Assembly (NCBI RefSeq): GCF_006717045.1
Contig: NZ_VFPH01000001.1
Location: 2,976,001-3,040,000, forward strand
Reading direction: 5' to 3'
From: Pseudonocardia cypriaca
GTDB taxonomy: Bacteria > Actinomycetota > Actinomycetes > Mycobacteriales > Pseudonocardiaceae
Length of the DNA: 64,000 nt
The first letter of the stretch is position 1. Every line of letters starts with the position of its first letter. The position numbers and the translations under genes are program-made. Under the pieces are notes generated by a model. It was not told the origin of the DNA. It saw only the letters and a program-made list of their open reading frames with translations, and did not search any database. Below, in pieces: positions 8,003-19,128 of the stretch.

Positions 8003-8779
8003 ATGACCGAGCTGGTGCCTGCACTGCCCGAGGAGTCCTTCCGGCGCGTCCTCTGCGTCGTCGCGCACCCGGACGACATGGAGTACGGCACCTCCACCGC
8101 CGTCGCGCGCTGGACCGCGCGCGGGATCGAGGTCGGCTACCTGCTGCTCACGCGCGGGGAGGCAGGAATGCCCAACCCGCCCGAGGAGACCGCGCGCCTG
8201 CGCCTCGCCGAGCAGCAGGCCGCGTGCGCAGCCGTCGGCGTCGAGCACCTCACCGTGCTCGAACACCCCGACGGCGTGCTCGTCTACGGCCTGGACCTGC
8301 GCCGCGACATCTGCCGGGAGATCCGCCGGTTCCGGCCGGACGTCGTGGTCACCTTCGGGTACGCGGTCGAGACGCCGATGGGCTACGACCAGGCCGACCA
8401 TCGTGCCGCCGGTCTGGCCGCGCTCGACGCGGTGCGCGATGCCGCCAACCGGTGGGTCTTCGCCGAGCAGATCGACGACGAAGGACTCGAACCGTGCGAC
8501 GTGCGCTGGATCCTCCTCCCGGCGTTCGCCGGAGATCCCGGCAGGACCCACGGTGTGGACGTCACCGGCGAACCGCTGCAGCGCGGGGTCGCGTCACTGG
8601 AGGCACACGCCCGCTACCTGGCCGCGCTACCGGACCATCCCGCGCCCGCGGACTTCATCCCGATGTTCCTCGCGCTGAACGGCAAGGAGATGGGGGTCGA
8701 GCACGCGATGTTGTTCCGCGCCCGTGACCTGCAGGCACCGCCGGCGCTCCTCATCGAGGACACGGTCGACGACTCCTGA
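8003..8779 (+). CDS. PIG-L family deacetylase
   Basis: 258 residues. The zinc-binding motif AHPDD lies near residue 25 and the third ligand region (DQADHRAAG) near residue 135, as in GlcNAc-PI de-N-acetylase, MshB and Mca proteins. Family members hydrolyse N-acetyl or related amides of sugars and mycothiol conjugates. The ATG at 8003 is preceded by GGAAGGA; an earlier ATG at 7970 would cross the inverted repeat. It lies between resR and gcvP, and its substrate cannot be inferred from context. A second PIG-L gene is at 57117-57917. Confidence 0.85.
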   Translation: MTELVPALPEESFRRVLCVVAHPDDMEYGTSTAVARWTARGIEVGYLLLTRGEAGMPNPPEETARLRLAEQQAACAAVGVEHLTVLEHPDGVLVYGLDLRRDICREIRRFRPDVVVTFGYAVETPMGYDQADHRAAGLAALDAVRDAANRWVFAEQIDDEGLEPCDVRWILLPAFAGDPGRTHGVDVTGEPLQRGVASLEAHARYLAALPDHPAPADFIPMFLALNGKEMGVEHAMLFRARDLQAPPALLIEDTVDDS

Positions 8780-8927
8780 GACCGGACCGGCGCCGTCCAC
8801 GAGCGCAGCCCGCGAGGGCGTGTCGGTCCGTCGAAGGGGGTCGTGGCACGCATCCCCTCGGTGGCGAGCCGCCTGATCGTGAACCGGCGGGCCGCACCGG
8901 TAGCATTTGCCGGGTAGTCGCCGAACT

Positions 8928-9120
8928 CACGCGGGAGAGTCCCGGTCCCGACCGGGCGCCGAAGGAGCAACCCCTCCCCGGAACCTCTCAGGCAGCCAGG
9001 ACCGCGTGGTGAGACGCCTCTGGAAAGCGACGGGCCTGCCCGTCCGCCGACGGGGAAAGCCCTGGTCTCGAAGGGTGAATCTCTCAGGCGCCCGGTAGCC
9101 GGGCGGGGACAGAGGGGGAG
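8928..9120 (+). ncRNA. Tandem glycine riboswitch upstream of gcvP
   Basis: Two glycine-aptamer cores follow one another. The first has GGGAGAGTCCCGG, GCGCCGAAGGAGCAA (8957-8971) and CCTCTCAGGCA, closing with the ...GGACCGC...CTCTGGAAAGCG junction around 9001-9030. The second has CGAAGGGTGAATCTCTCAGGCG (about 9069-9090) and closes with GGGGACAGAGGGG. This is the classic two-aptamer arrangement that switches on glycine cleavage genes when glycine is high. A GGGCAG / CTGCCC hairpin directly downstream (about 9119-9139), just before the GGAGGA ribosome-binding site of gcvP, is a candidate expression platform. Exact ends are approximate. Confidence 0.93.
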
Positions 9121-9168
9121 GGCAGCTCCGCCCTGCCCGTACCGATCGCGCTTCCCCCGGAGGATCCC

Positions 9169-12054
<2,886 letters not shown>

Positions 12055-12165
12055 GGCAGACCGGCTGCGGACGGGCTGGAGTGGACGGGCGGGTCCCCTC
12101 CGCCCCACCCGTCCGTAGCAAGGAGGGTGCACGGGCCGTGGTGATACATGTGATCGCCACCACTC

Positions 12166-12182
12166 GTCAACGAATCATTGAC
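12166..12182. repeat. 17-bp near-palindromic repeat, copy 1 (3' side of the DUF4037 gene)
   Basis: GTCAACGAATCATTGAC pairs with its own reverse complement at 7 of 8 positions. An identical copy lies at 13391-13407 on the other side of the DUF4037 gene. A diverged third copy (GCCAACGAATCGATGAC) is at 12194-12210. All three are followed by (G/A)CC. Confidence 0.6.
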
Positions 12183-12263
12183 ACCGCCGGATCGCCAACG
12201 AATCGATGACGCCGAACCTCGGCCGGGAGCAGCCGACGGCGAGAGCCGCCGGCCGCCGCTCGA

Positions 12264-13379
12264 TCACCGTTCCCGCGCGAGTGCCGCGTGGGCGACGGCT
12301 CGGCTGCGGCGGGGGTCGGTGAGCAGGTCGGTGTTGTCGGCGTGCTGGTCGACGGCGCCGGTGCGGGGGAGTGCGGCGATCGCCGGGTCGGTGACGGCGG
12401 CGAGGAGGGCGTCGGCGAGGCGGTCGGCCTTCAGCACCTGGAACGGACGGTCGAAGTACGGCCGGGTGGTGGGGTCGACGGCCGCGGCGAGGCGGGTCTC
12501 GTTCTGCGCGGTCGCCAGGACCTCATAGGCGGTGCAGAGGTGCCGCTCGCGCTCCTTCCACACGGTGGCGGCAAGCGTGCCGCGCAGGACGGGATCGAGG
12601 TCGGCGGCCAGTGGGAGCGCGGCGAACGCGCTGCCGAGCCACTTGCTGTACGGCGGGTAGCGCCGGTGCAGGAGCAGGGCCAGCCTCATGAGGTCGCGGA
12701 CGAGGCGCGCGGCGACGACGGCGGAGCCGAGCTCGTCCCCGACCTCGCCCGCGCGCCCGACGAACGCCTCCTCCTGGGCGATCCGGCGCCACTGGCAGGC
12801 GAGGACGTAGCGCCAGACGTCGGCCGGGTACCAGGCGAGCGCGGCGCGCAGCGGTCCCAGCTCGCCGAGGCCGTCGTGGAAGACGGCGCCACCGGTGGCC
12901 TCGGCGAGGGCCTGGGCGGGCAGCGCCAGCCAGTCGACGGGGCGGAGGCCCGGGCGGGGGTCGACACCGAGCCGATCGGCGCACCAGGTGCCGACCGTGG
13001 TGATCCCGACCCGGTGTCGGACCGGGCCGTTGGTGGGGGCCATGCGGCCGACGTGGTCGCCCTCGACGCTCTCGAAGTGCGTCGGCCAGCCGTGGAAGGT
13101 GCGGGGGAGGTGCTCGGCGAGGTGGCGGTCGAACTCGGGGATGCGGCCGGCGTCGGCGGGGGAGAGGAAGACCTCGAGGCTCGGCCCCCACTCGTGGTCG
13201 GCCGAGCGGGGCGTGTCGAAGCCGAGGACCTCGGACCCGGACCCGGACCCGATCCGGGCGGCGGAGTGCCGGACGTCGCCCAGGAGCGGGCGGACGGCCT
13301 CGATGTAGAAGGCGCGGGAGAGCTGGAGGCCGGGAACGAACACCCGGGCATCTTGGCGGCCCCAGCGGGGGCTGAGCAT
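12264..13379 (-). CDS. DUF4037 protein (nucleotidyltransferase-like)
   Basis: A 371-residue protein whose N-terminal part carries the DUF4037 pattern: GLQLSRAFYIEAVRPLL, a GSGSEVLGFD motif and DHEWGP. GSGS...D/DHEWGP resembles the active-site loop of Pol-beta-like nucleotidyltransferases, so nucleotide transfer to a small molecule or protein is plausible but unproven. The C-terminal ~200 residues are helical and resemble other DUF4037 members. No Shine-Dalgarno precedes the ATG at 13379. It is convergent with gcvP and is framed by identical 17-bp repeats, with a strong dyad just upstream, so it may be a self-contained acquired unit. Confidence 0.75.
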   Translation of the reverse strand: MLSPRWGRQDARVFVPGLQLSRAFYIEAVRPLLGDVRHSAARIGSGSGSEVLGFDTPRSADHEWGPSLEVFLSPADAGRIPEFDRHLAEHLPRTFHGWPTHFESVEGDHVGRMAPTNGPVRHRVGITTVGTWCADRLGVDPRPGLRPVDWLALPAQALAEATGGAVFHDGLGELGPLRAALAWYPADVWRYVLACQWRRIAQEEAFVGRAGEVGDELGSAVVAARLVRDLMRLALLLHRRYPPYSKWLGSAFAALPLAADLDPVLRGTLAATVWKERERHLCTAYEVLATAQNETRLAAAVDPTTRPYFDRPFQVLKADRLADALLAAVTDPAIAALPRTGAVDQHADNTDLLTDPRRSRAVAHAALARER

Positions 13380-13390
13380 CTGTATTCGCT

Positions 13391-13407
13391 GTCAACGAAT
13401 CATTGAC
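13391..13407. repeat. 17-bp near-palindromic repeat, copy 2 (5' side of the DUF4037 gene)
   Basis: Identical to the copy at 12166-12182. It begins 12 bp upstream of the DUF4037 ATG, where it could act as an operator. Confidence 0.6.
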
Positions 13408-13413
13408 GCCAAC

Positions 13414-13440
13414 TGATCGTCAATCACAGATTGACGATCA
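13414..13440. promoter_or_regulatory. Perfect 12-bp-arm inverted repeat upstream of the DUF4037 gene
   Basis: TGATCGTCAATC, three bases (ACA), then GATTGACGATCA, perfect over both arms. It lies 35-61 bp before the DUF4037 start and 37 bp after the stop of the membrane protein gene (13478). There is no U-run on either strand, so an operator is favoured over a terminator. The GTCAA/TTGAC half-site is shared with the neighbouring 17-bp repeat. Confidence 0.55.
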
Positions 13441-13477
13441 CGAACAGCAACGACAACAGAGCCGGGGGAGTGGTCGC

Positions 13478-14530
13478 TCAGGCCTGCCGCTCGCGGGCGT
13501 GGGTGGCGTCGCGGACCTCGCCCACGTAGTGCTCGACGAGGTCCTCCATCGCCACCAGGCCCGCGGTCTCACCGCGCGGACCGACGGCACGGCCGAGGTG
13601 GGCTCGTGAGCGGCGGAGCACGGCGAGCGCCTCGTCGAGCCGCACGGACGCCGGAAGCTCCGGCAGCGTGCGTATGCGCGAGCCCGGCACTGCTGCCGCC
13701 GGGTCGTCGACGAGGTCGAGGATGTCCTTCACGTGCAGGTACCCCGCGAGGTCGCCGGAGCTCGCGCGCACCGGGAAGCGGGAGAACCCGGTCTCGGCGA
13801 CGGCGTGGGCGACGTCGCCGACGGTGGGTTCGGCCGGGAGCGACACCAGCTCGGACACCGGTACGAGCACGTCGGCCACGGTGGCCTCGGCGGAGCGGAG
13901 GGCGCGGGTGAGGCGCCGGGATTCGTCGTCGGCGAGCAGGCCCTCCCGGCCGGACTCGGCGATGAGGTCGGCCAGCTCACCGGAGGTGAACGACGCCTCC
14001 AGCTCGTCGCGCGGCTCCACCCCCAGCAGCCGCAGCACGGCGTTGGCGATCACGTTGAACAGCTCGATCAGCGGCCGCATCACCGTGGTGAACACGAGGA
14101 ACGGCGGGACCAGCAGGATCGCGGTGCGTTCCGGCCCGGCGATGGCGATGTTCTTGGGCACCATCTCGCCGAGCAGGATGTGCGCGACCACGACGATGGC
14201 GAGCGAGATCGTGAACGCGACCGGGTGGACGAGGGCCTCGGGCATGCCGAGCCAGGTCGCGGGCCGTTCGATGAGGTGGGCGACGGCGGGTTCGCCGAGC
14301 CGGCCGAGCAGGAGCGAGCTGATCGTGATGCCGAGCTGCGACGCCGCGAGCATGCGGGACAGGTCGGCGTGGGCGCGCAGCACGGTGGCGGCCGCCGCGG
14401 TGCCGCCTGCGGCCATCGCCTCGAGCCGGTCGCGGCGCGCGGAGATCAGCGCGAACTCGGCGCCGACGAAGAACGCGTTGGCCCCGAGCAGCGCGACGGC
14501 GGCGAGGAGTGCCAGCAGGTCCGAGGTCAC
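13478..14530 (-). CDS. CNNM/CorC-type (hemolysin family) membrane protein, second of a pair
   Basis: A 350-residue protein starting at a GTG at 14530 that overlaps the stop of its upstream paralogue (GTGA). An N-terminal CNNM domain of three or four membrane segments includes GEFALISARRDRLE-like and GEMVPKNIAIA motifs. A CBS pair follows (VADVLVPVSELVSLP; GETAGLVAMEDLVEHYVGEV). It ends after the CBS pair, without the CorC/HlyC C-terminal domain its partner carries. Homologues are linked to Mg2+ or Co2+ movement and its regulation by nucleotides; direct transport here is not shown. Confidence 0.88.
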   Translation of the reverse strand: MTSDLLALLAAVALLGANAFFVGAEFALISARRDRLEAMAAGGTAAAATVLRAHADLSRMLAASQLGITISSLLLGRLGEPAVAHLIERPATWLGMPEALVHPVAFTISLAIVVVAHILLGEMVPKNIAIAGPERTAILLVPPFLVFTTVMRPLIELFNVIANAVLRLLGVEPRDELEASFTSGELADLIAESGREGLLADDESRRLTRALRSAEATVADVLVPVSELVSLPAEPTVGDVAHAVAETGFSRFPVRASSGDLAGYLHVKDILDLVDDPAAAVPGSRIRTLPELPASVRLDEALAVLRRSRAHLGRAVGPRGETAGLVAMEDLVEHYVGEVRDATHARERQA

Positions 14531-15849
14531 GTGCCCTCCTCGGCGACCGGGCGGGCCAGGCGCAGCTCGGCGACCCGGTTGCGGTCCCGGCGCAGGACGG
14601 TGAGGCGCCACCCGTCGACGGTGACCTCCTCGCCCACGTCCGGGATGCGTCCGAGCCGGGTGAGGACGAGGCCGGCGAGCGTCTCGTACGCGCCGGGGGG
14701 CATCTGGAAGCCGATGGCATCGGCCACCTCGTCGCCGCGGAGCAGCCCGGACACGACCCAGCTGTCGCGGCCGAGCGGTCGCACCGTGGACTGCTCGGCG
14801 CGGTCGTGCTCGTCGCGGACGTCGCCGACGATCTCCTCGACGAGGTCCTCGAGGGTGACGATGCCCGCCGTGCCGCCGTACTCGTCGACGACGACCGCGA
14901 GCTGGAGCCCGGAGCTGCGCAGCCGCGTGAGGAGCTCGTCACCGTCGAGGGATCCGGGCACGGTCGGCACCTCCTGCACGAGCTCGCCGACCTTGGCGCT
15001 GCCCCGGTCGGCGGGGTCGATGCCGAACGCCTGCTTGACGTGCACGACGCCGAGCACGGCGTCCGGGTCGCTGTTGTGCACCGGGAAGCGGGAGAAGCCG
15101 CTGCGCCGGGCGAGCGCGATCATGTCCGCGACCGTGGCGTCGGCGTCGAGCGACTCCACTCGGACCCGCGGCGTCATGAGGTCCTCCGCGACGCGGTCGG
15201 TGAACCGCAGGGACCGGTCGAGCAGCGTGGCCGTGCCGGCGTCCAACGTGCCGTGCTCCGCGCTCGATCGGACCAAGGAGCTGAGCTCCCGGGCCGAGCG
15301 GGCCGAGCGCAGCTCCTCGGCCGGCTCCACGCCGAGGCGGCGCACCACGGAGTTGGCGGCACTGTTGAGGCCGTTGATCAGCCATCGGAACGCGTGCGCG
15401 AAGCCGCTCTGCAGCCAGACGACGGCGCGGGCGGTGCGCAGCGGGCCCGCGATGGCGAGGTTCTTCGGCACGAGCTCCCCGAACACCATCGACAGCGTCG
15501 TGGCGAGCAGCAGGGAGAGCACGGTGGCGGTACCGGCGGCGAGGCCGGGGGAGAACCCCATCGCCTCGAGCCCGGGCCGGAACAGCGACGCAATGGCCGG
15601 TTCGGCGATGTAACCGGTGACCAGCGTGGTGACCGTGATCCCGAGCTGGCTGCCGGACAGCTGGAACGACAGGCTGCGGTGCGCCCGCTGCACGGCCCGC
15701 GCGCGGCGGTCGCCCACCTCGGCGACGTGGGCGTCGACCTGGCTGCGTTCCAGTGCGGTGAGCGCGAACTCCGATGCCACCGAGATCGCGGTGCCGAGGG
15801 TGAGGGCGGCGACGGCGACCAGGCCGAGGACGGAGAGCACGACGGTCAT
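14527..15849 (-). CDS. CNNM/CorC-type (hemolysin family) membrane protein with CBS and CorC_HlyC domains
   Basis: A 440-residue paralogue of the downstream gene. The order is a CNNM membrane domain (residues ~1-190, with SEFALTALERSQVD and GELVPKNLAIAGP), a CBS pair (~215-345, with DLMTPRV and DEYGGTAGIVTLEDLVEEIVG), and a CorC_HlyC transporter-associated domain (~350-430). Such adjacent pairs are common in actinomycetes and may form heterodimers. The leader (15850 onward) contains a GCCGGGT/ACCCGGC hairpin at 15902-15918 that could affect expression. The start is the first ATG that keeps the hydrophobic leader. Confidence 0.9.
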   Translation of the reverse strand: MTVVLSVLGLVAVAALTLGTAISVASEFALTALERSQVDAHVAEVGDRRARAVQRAHRSLSFQLSGSQLGITVTTLVTGYIAEPAIASLFRPGLEAMGFSPGLAAGTATVLSLLLATTLSMVFGELVPKNLAIAGPLRTARAVVWLQSGFAHAFRWLINGLNSAANSVVRRLGVEPAEELRSARSARELSSLVRSSAEHGTLDAGTATLLDRSLRFTDRVAEDLMTPRVRVESLDADATVADMIALARRSGFSRFPVHNSDPDAVLGVVHVKQAFGIDPADRGSAKVGELVQEVPTVPGSLDGDELLTRLRSSGLQLAVVVDEYGGTAGIVTLEDLVEEIVGDVRDEHDRAEQSTVRPLGRDSWVVSGLLRGDEVADAIGFQMPPGAYETLAGLVLTRLGRIPDVGEEVTVDGWRLTVLRRDRNRVAELRLARPVAEEGT

Positions 15850-15901
15850 CCGCGGCCTCGCCGGCGAGTGGCCGCAGCTGGGGCAGGGCAGGTGTGGGGG
15901 C

Positions 15902-15918
15902 GCCGGGTCGGACCCGGC
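15902..15918. promoter_or_regulatory. 7-bp hairpin in the divergent region between the CNNM pair and coaA
   Basis: GCCGGGT, three bases, ACCCGGC. It lies in the 230-bp space between the starts of two divergent genes, 53 bp upstream of the membrane protein gene. The rest of this space (15850-16079) holds no ORF I would support; a TAGGTT -10-like element for coaA is at 16066-16071. Confidence 0.3.
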
Positions 15919-16079
15919 CCGCTACTGCAGCCCGGATCTGCGGGGCTTGCGGTGGGCACGGCGTGTTCCTCCTGGAGCGGAGGCCCCAGTGTAGGTGTGT
16001 GCCCGTACGGGTTCCTGCGGGAGTCGCGCCCGTCACGAAGAGGGGCGATCCGGCCGCGCGGGATCTAGGTTGACCCCTC

Positions 16080-17087
16080 ATGAGCGGCATTCGCACCGGT
16101 GCGTTGCCTGGGACGTTGGCCCCGCCGAAAGAGCTGCGGGAGGAGACGTCCCAGAACTCGTCGCCGTTCGTCGACTTCGACCGGGAGTCGTGGTCCCGAC
16201 TCGGCGCGAACACGCCGCTCCCGCTCACCGCCGAGGAGCTCGACCAGGTCCGCAGCCTGGGTGACGAGGTCGACCTCGACGAGGTGCGGGAGGTCTACCT
16301 CCCGCTGTCACGGCTGCTGACGTTGCACGTGCAGGAGGGCGGCCGGCTCTACCGCGCCTACCGGACGTTCCTGGGCGCCACCACCGCGCGCACCCCGTTC
16401 GTGATCGGGATCGCGGGGTCGGTGTCGGTGGGCAAGTCCACCACCGCGCGGCTCATGCGGCTGCTGCTCGCGCGCTGGCCGCAGCACCCCCGGGTCGCGC
16501 TCGTCACCACCGACGGGTTCCTGCACCCGAACGCGGAGCTGGAGCGGCGCGGGCTGATGACGCGCAAGGGCTTCCCGGAGTCCTACGACCGGCGTGCGCT
16601 GCTGGAGTTCGTCACCGAGGTGAAGGCGGGGCGGGCCGAGGTGTCGGCCCCGGTGTACTCGCACCTCACCTACGACATCGTGCCCGGAGCGCGCTCCACC
16701 GTGCACCGCCCGGACATCCTCCTGCTCGAGGGGCTGAACGTCCTCCAGCCGGCCCAGCCGTCGCGCGAGGGTGGGCCTGCGCTCGCGGTGAGCGACTTCA
16801 TCGACTTCTCGGTGTTCGTGGACGCGGCCACCGACGACATCCGCCGCTGGTACGTCGAGCGCTTCCTGCGGCTGCGTGAGACGGCGTTCCGCAACCCGGA
16901 GTCGTACTTCCGCCGGTACGCCGCGCTGGACGAGGCCGGGGCGATCGCGCGGGCCGAGAGCATCTGGGCGGAGATCAACGGCCCCAACCTGGAGCGCAAC
17001 ATCCTGCCGACCAGGGGGCGCGCCAGCCTCGTGCTGCGCAAGGGACCCAAGCACGACGTCACCGGGATCAGGCTGCGCAAGGTGTGA
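16080..17087 (+). CDS. coaA: Type I pantothenate kinase
   Basis: 335 residues. The P-loop GSVSVGKST sits at residues 113-121, followed by the VTTDGFLHPN and FPESYD motifs typical of prokaryotic CoaA. The enzyme phosphorylates pantothenate with ATP, the first and controlled step of coenzyme A synthesis, and is usually inhibited by CoA. About 30 residues precede the conserved SPFVDFDRESW block, slightly longer than in mycobacteria. The ATG at 16080 follows TAGGTT by 8 nt, so a leaderless transcript is likely. The MarR gene downstream is 35 bp away. Confidence 0.95.
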   Translation: MSGIRTGALPGTLAPPKELREETSQNSSPFVDFDRESWSRLGANTPLPLTAEELDQVRSLGDEVDLDEVREVYLPLSRLLTLHVQEGGRLYRAYRTFLGATTARTPFVIGIAGSVSVGKSTTARLMRLLLARWPQHPRVALVTTDGFLHPNAELERRGLMTRKGFPESYDRRALLEFVTEVKAGRAEVSAPVYSHLTYDIVPGARSTVHRPDILLLEGLNVLQPAQPSREGGPALAVSDFIDFSVFVDAATDDIRRWYVERFLRLRETAFRNPESYFRRYAALDEAGAIARAESIWAEINGPNLERNILPTRGRASLVLRKGPKHDVTGIRLRKV

Positions 17088-17122
17088 GAACGCGCTCCAG
17101 GCGCACCTGGCACCATGTGCCG

Positions 17123-17569
17123 ATGACCACCGGGTCCGTGGAGACCGAGGAGCTGACCGCGCTCGCCGCCCGGTTGCGGCTCGTCGTCGGCCGGCTGCAT
17201 CGGCGCATCCGCATCGACGGGCGGGAGTCGATTCCACCGCTGCAGCTGTCCGCACTGGTCACGGTGGAGCAGCACGGCCCGCTCCGGCTGTCCGAGCTGG
17301 CCCGCCGCGAAGCCGTGACGGCGCCGACGATGAGCAGGGTGCTGGCAGCGCTCGACGAGCAGGGCCTCGTGATCCGGACCCCGGACCCGCACGACGCGCG
17401 CGGCGTGCAGATCGTGCTCTCCGACGACGGCGCGGCGCGGCTCGCCGAGGTGCGCAGCCACCGCACCGCGTTGGTGGCCCGCCGCCTCGAACGACTCGGC
17501 CGCGAGGAGCGGCAGCGGATCGTCGCCGCCATGCCCGCCCTGGAAGCCCTGCTCGTCGACGACGACTAG
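17123..17569 (+). CDS. MarR family transcriptional regulator
   Basis: 148 residues with a winged-helix core at ~40-110: LRLSELARREAVTAPTMSRVL as recognition region and the DPHDARGVQIVLSDDG wing. The family usually represses genes next to it and responds to small phenolic or oxidising ligands. It follows coaA in the same direction, but its own operator is not evident. The ATG at 17123 is preferred to a longer frame beginning inside the coaA tail. Nothing nearby downstream is coded on the same strand, so the target is unknown. Confidence 0.85.
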   Translation: MTTGSVETEELTALAARLRLVVGRLHRRIRIDGRESIPPLQLSALVTVEQHGPLRLSELARREAVTAPTMSRVLAALDEQGLVIRTPDPHDARGVQIVLSDDGAARLAEVRSHRTALVARRLERLGREERQRIVAAMPALEALLVDDD

Positions 17570-18289
17570 CCGAGTAATTCCGAACTCCACCGGGGCCCCG
17601 ACTGGCGCTGGAGCGACAGTGAACGTTCCGCGGAACGCAGGTCGGCGCGGCACGGGGCGGCGACATCGCGTCGATCCCGGGCGACGCCTAGCGCTGGTGA
17701 TCGCCCGTGCAGGGGTGCTGACGGTGGTCGCGGAATGCGATCCGGGTAGGCGTGCACATCCTGTGGGGTCGGTGCACATGGTCGGCGGTGTGTGTGGTGG
17801 CGGGACGGTGTGCACGATGGCGCAGAGACCGGGGCCAGCCCGTGAACGCCGCCCCATGGTGGCGGACCGCCGGCATCGGGGGCGGGCGCCGGGAGGCTCG
17901 AGCCGGGGACGGCGCGCCCTCCGGCGGCGTGTTGACCAGATCGACCCGACGAGAACTGATCGACAGAAGGGCAGCGATCGCCCTGCCGGGACGGCCATGA
18001 TCCGAACTGGCGGTTTTCCATGGCTGCGGCCACAACCATGGACGCCCGATACAGCGGATCATGAGCGCCAAGATCGCGAGTAGCGGTTGTCCATGGCTGT
18101 CGGCACAGCCATGGCGAACCGATACTCCGGATCATGCCCGCGACCGGACGGGCTTGGCACGAGCACCGAACGCCCGTGATCGCAAAACCCGTACTGGACG
18201 AGCAAGTCCGACCTGATCAGTGGTTGTAGGCGATCAGTGCGATGTTCACCGCCGGCCCGCCGTTAGGACTTACTCGTCTAGGAGGACGA
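17570..18289. other. 720-bp gap without a supportable gene
   Basis: Open frames here have poor codon use and no recognisable protein. The right half contains the tandem hairpin repeats at 18010-18136. GATCAGTG recurs twice near 18216-18242. The left half shows nothing I can name. It may be a degraded gene or a repeat landing site. Confidence 0.5.
18010..18136. repeat. Two 54-bp tandem copies of a hairpin-forming REP-like element
   Basis: Copies at 18010-18063 and 18083-18136 match at about 43 of 54 bases and are spaced 73 bp apart. Each contains CCATGG twice and ends in GGATCATG. In the second copy CCATGGCTGT, CGGC, ACAGCCATGG forms a perfect 10-bp stem (18091-18114); the first copy's stem is imperfect. 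Another GGCCATGATCC lies just before copy 1. This looks like an intergenic palindromic repeat family. Confidence 0.65.
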
Positions 18290-19087
18290 CTAGGCGGGCT
18301 CGCCGTCGACCAGCACCGTCAGCCCGTCGTGCAGGAAGCTCAGCCGCCCGGCGATCCGGGCCGACTCGGGCAGCGGGTTCGGGTAGGCCCATGCCGCGTC
18401 GGTGAGCTCGCGGCCGTCCGGTAGCCGCACGGACCAGTAGCTCGCCTCGCCCTTGTACGGGCAGCGGGTGCGGGTGGCCGTGGGCTCCAGCGGCACGCGC
18501 ACGTCCTCCCGCGAGAGGTACCAGCGCGCCGGGAGGCCGGTCTCGTTCAGCACGAGCGGCTGGTGGGACTCGGCGACGAGCGTGTCACCCGCGAGCACCT
18601 GCACGTGCCGGCTGGTGGGCCGCACGTCCACGCGGGTGTACGGGTCGGTGAGGTGCGCGAACACCTGCTCGTCCTCGTCGAACCACGCGTCGGCGGCCTC
18701 CCAGTACAGCGACGCGTACCCGGCGAGCCACTTGGCGTCGGGCAGCGGGTCGGGGTAGGCCCACAGCGCGTTCTCGAAGACCCGGTCACCGACGCGCAGC
18801 GTGCGGTAGCCGGCGTCGCCCTTGAACGGGCAGTGCGTGCTGTGGTCGCTCGGCACGAACAGCGTCTGGTCGATGTCCTCCTCGGGCACGTACAGCCGCG
18901 GCAGCAGGTTCGTCTCGTGGACGAGCACGCCGCCGCGGGTGTCGAGGACGGTGCGGCCGGCGACCTCGGCGCGTACGCGGCGCGGGAACGGGTGCATGAG
19001 CAGCTTGTGGGCGGGGCCGTCGATCCGGTAGTTGACGGTGGCGGGCGCGGCCGCGGACAGCGGACCGTCGGCACGGGTGAGAGCCAT
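18290..19087 (-). CDS. Protein with two DUF427 domains
   Basis: 265 residues containing the DUF427 pattern twice: HCPFKGDAGYRTL...WAYPDPLPDAKWLAGY (residues ~90-125) and RCPYKGEASYWSV...WAYPNPLPESARIAG (~210-250). Single-domain DUF427 proteins are common in actinomycetes and fungi; their function is unknown. The ATG at 19087 is chosen because the longer open frame runs into the neighbouring SIMPL gene. It is the second gene after the SIMPL lipoprotein on the minus strand, 41 bp behind it. Confidence 0.82.
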   Translation of the reverse strand: MALTRADGPLSAAAPATVNYRIDGPAHKLLMHPFPRRVRAEVAGRTVLDTRGGVLVHETNLLPRLYVPEEDIDQTLFVPSDHSTHCPFKGDAGYRTLRVGDRVFENALWAYPDPLPDAKWLAGYASLYWEAADAWFDEDEQVFAHLTDPYTRVDVRPTSRHVQVLAGDTLVAESHQPLVLNETGLPARWYLSREDVRVPLEPTATRTRCPYKGEASYWSVRLPDGRELTDAAWAYPNPLPESARIAGRLSFLHDGLTVLVDGEPA

Positions 19088-19128
19088 GTCATCAGCAACA
19101 CCGGGAGCGGCCGCGCATTCCGGCGGAT

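Noticed and set aside
17566..18135. A 189-residue minus-strand frame in the large gap
   Set aside because: It reads through the tandem hairpin repeats and has no ribosome-binding site or family; treated as repeat DNA.
18010..18136. CRISPR array
   Set aside because: Only two copies, the spacing DNA is partly repeated too, and there is no cas gene.
18220..18290. tRNA-like segment
   Set aside because: No cloverleaf with TTC-type T arm could be drawn.
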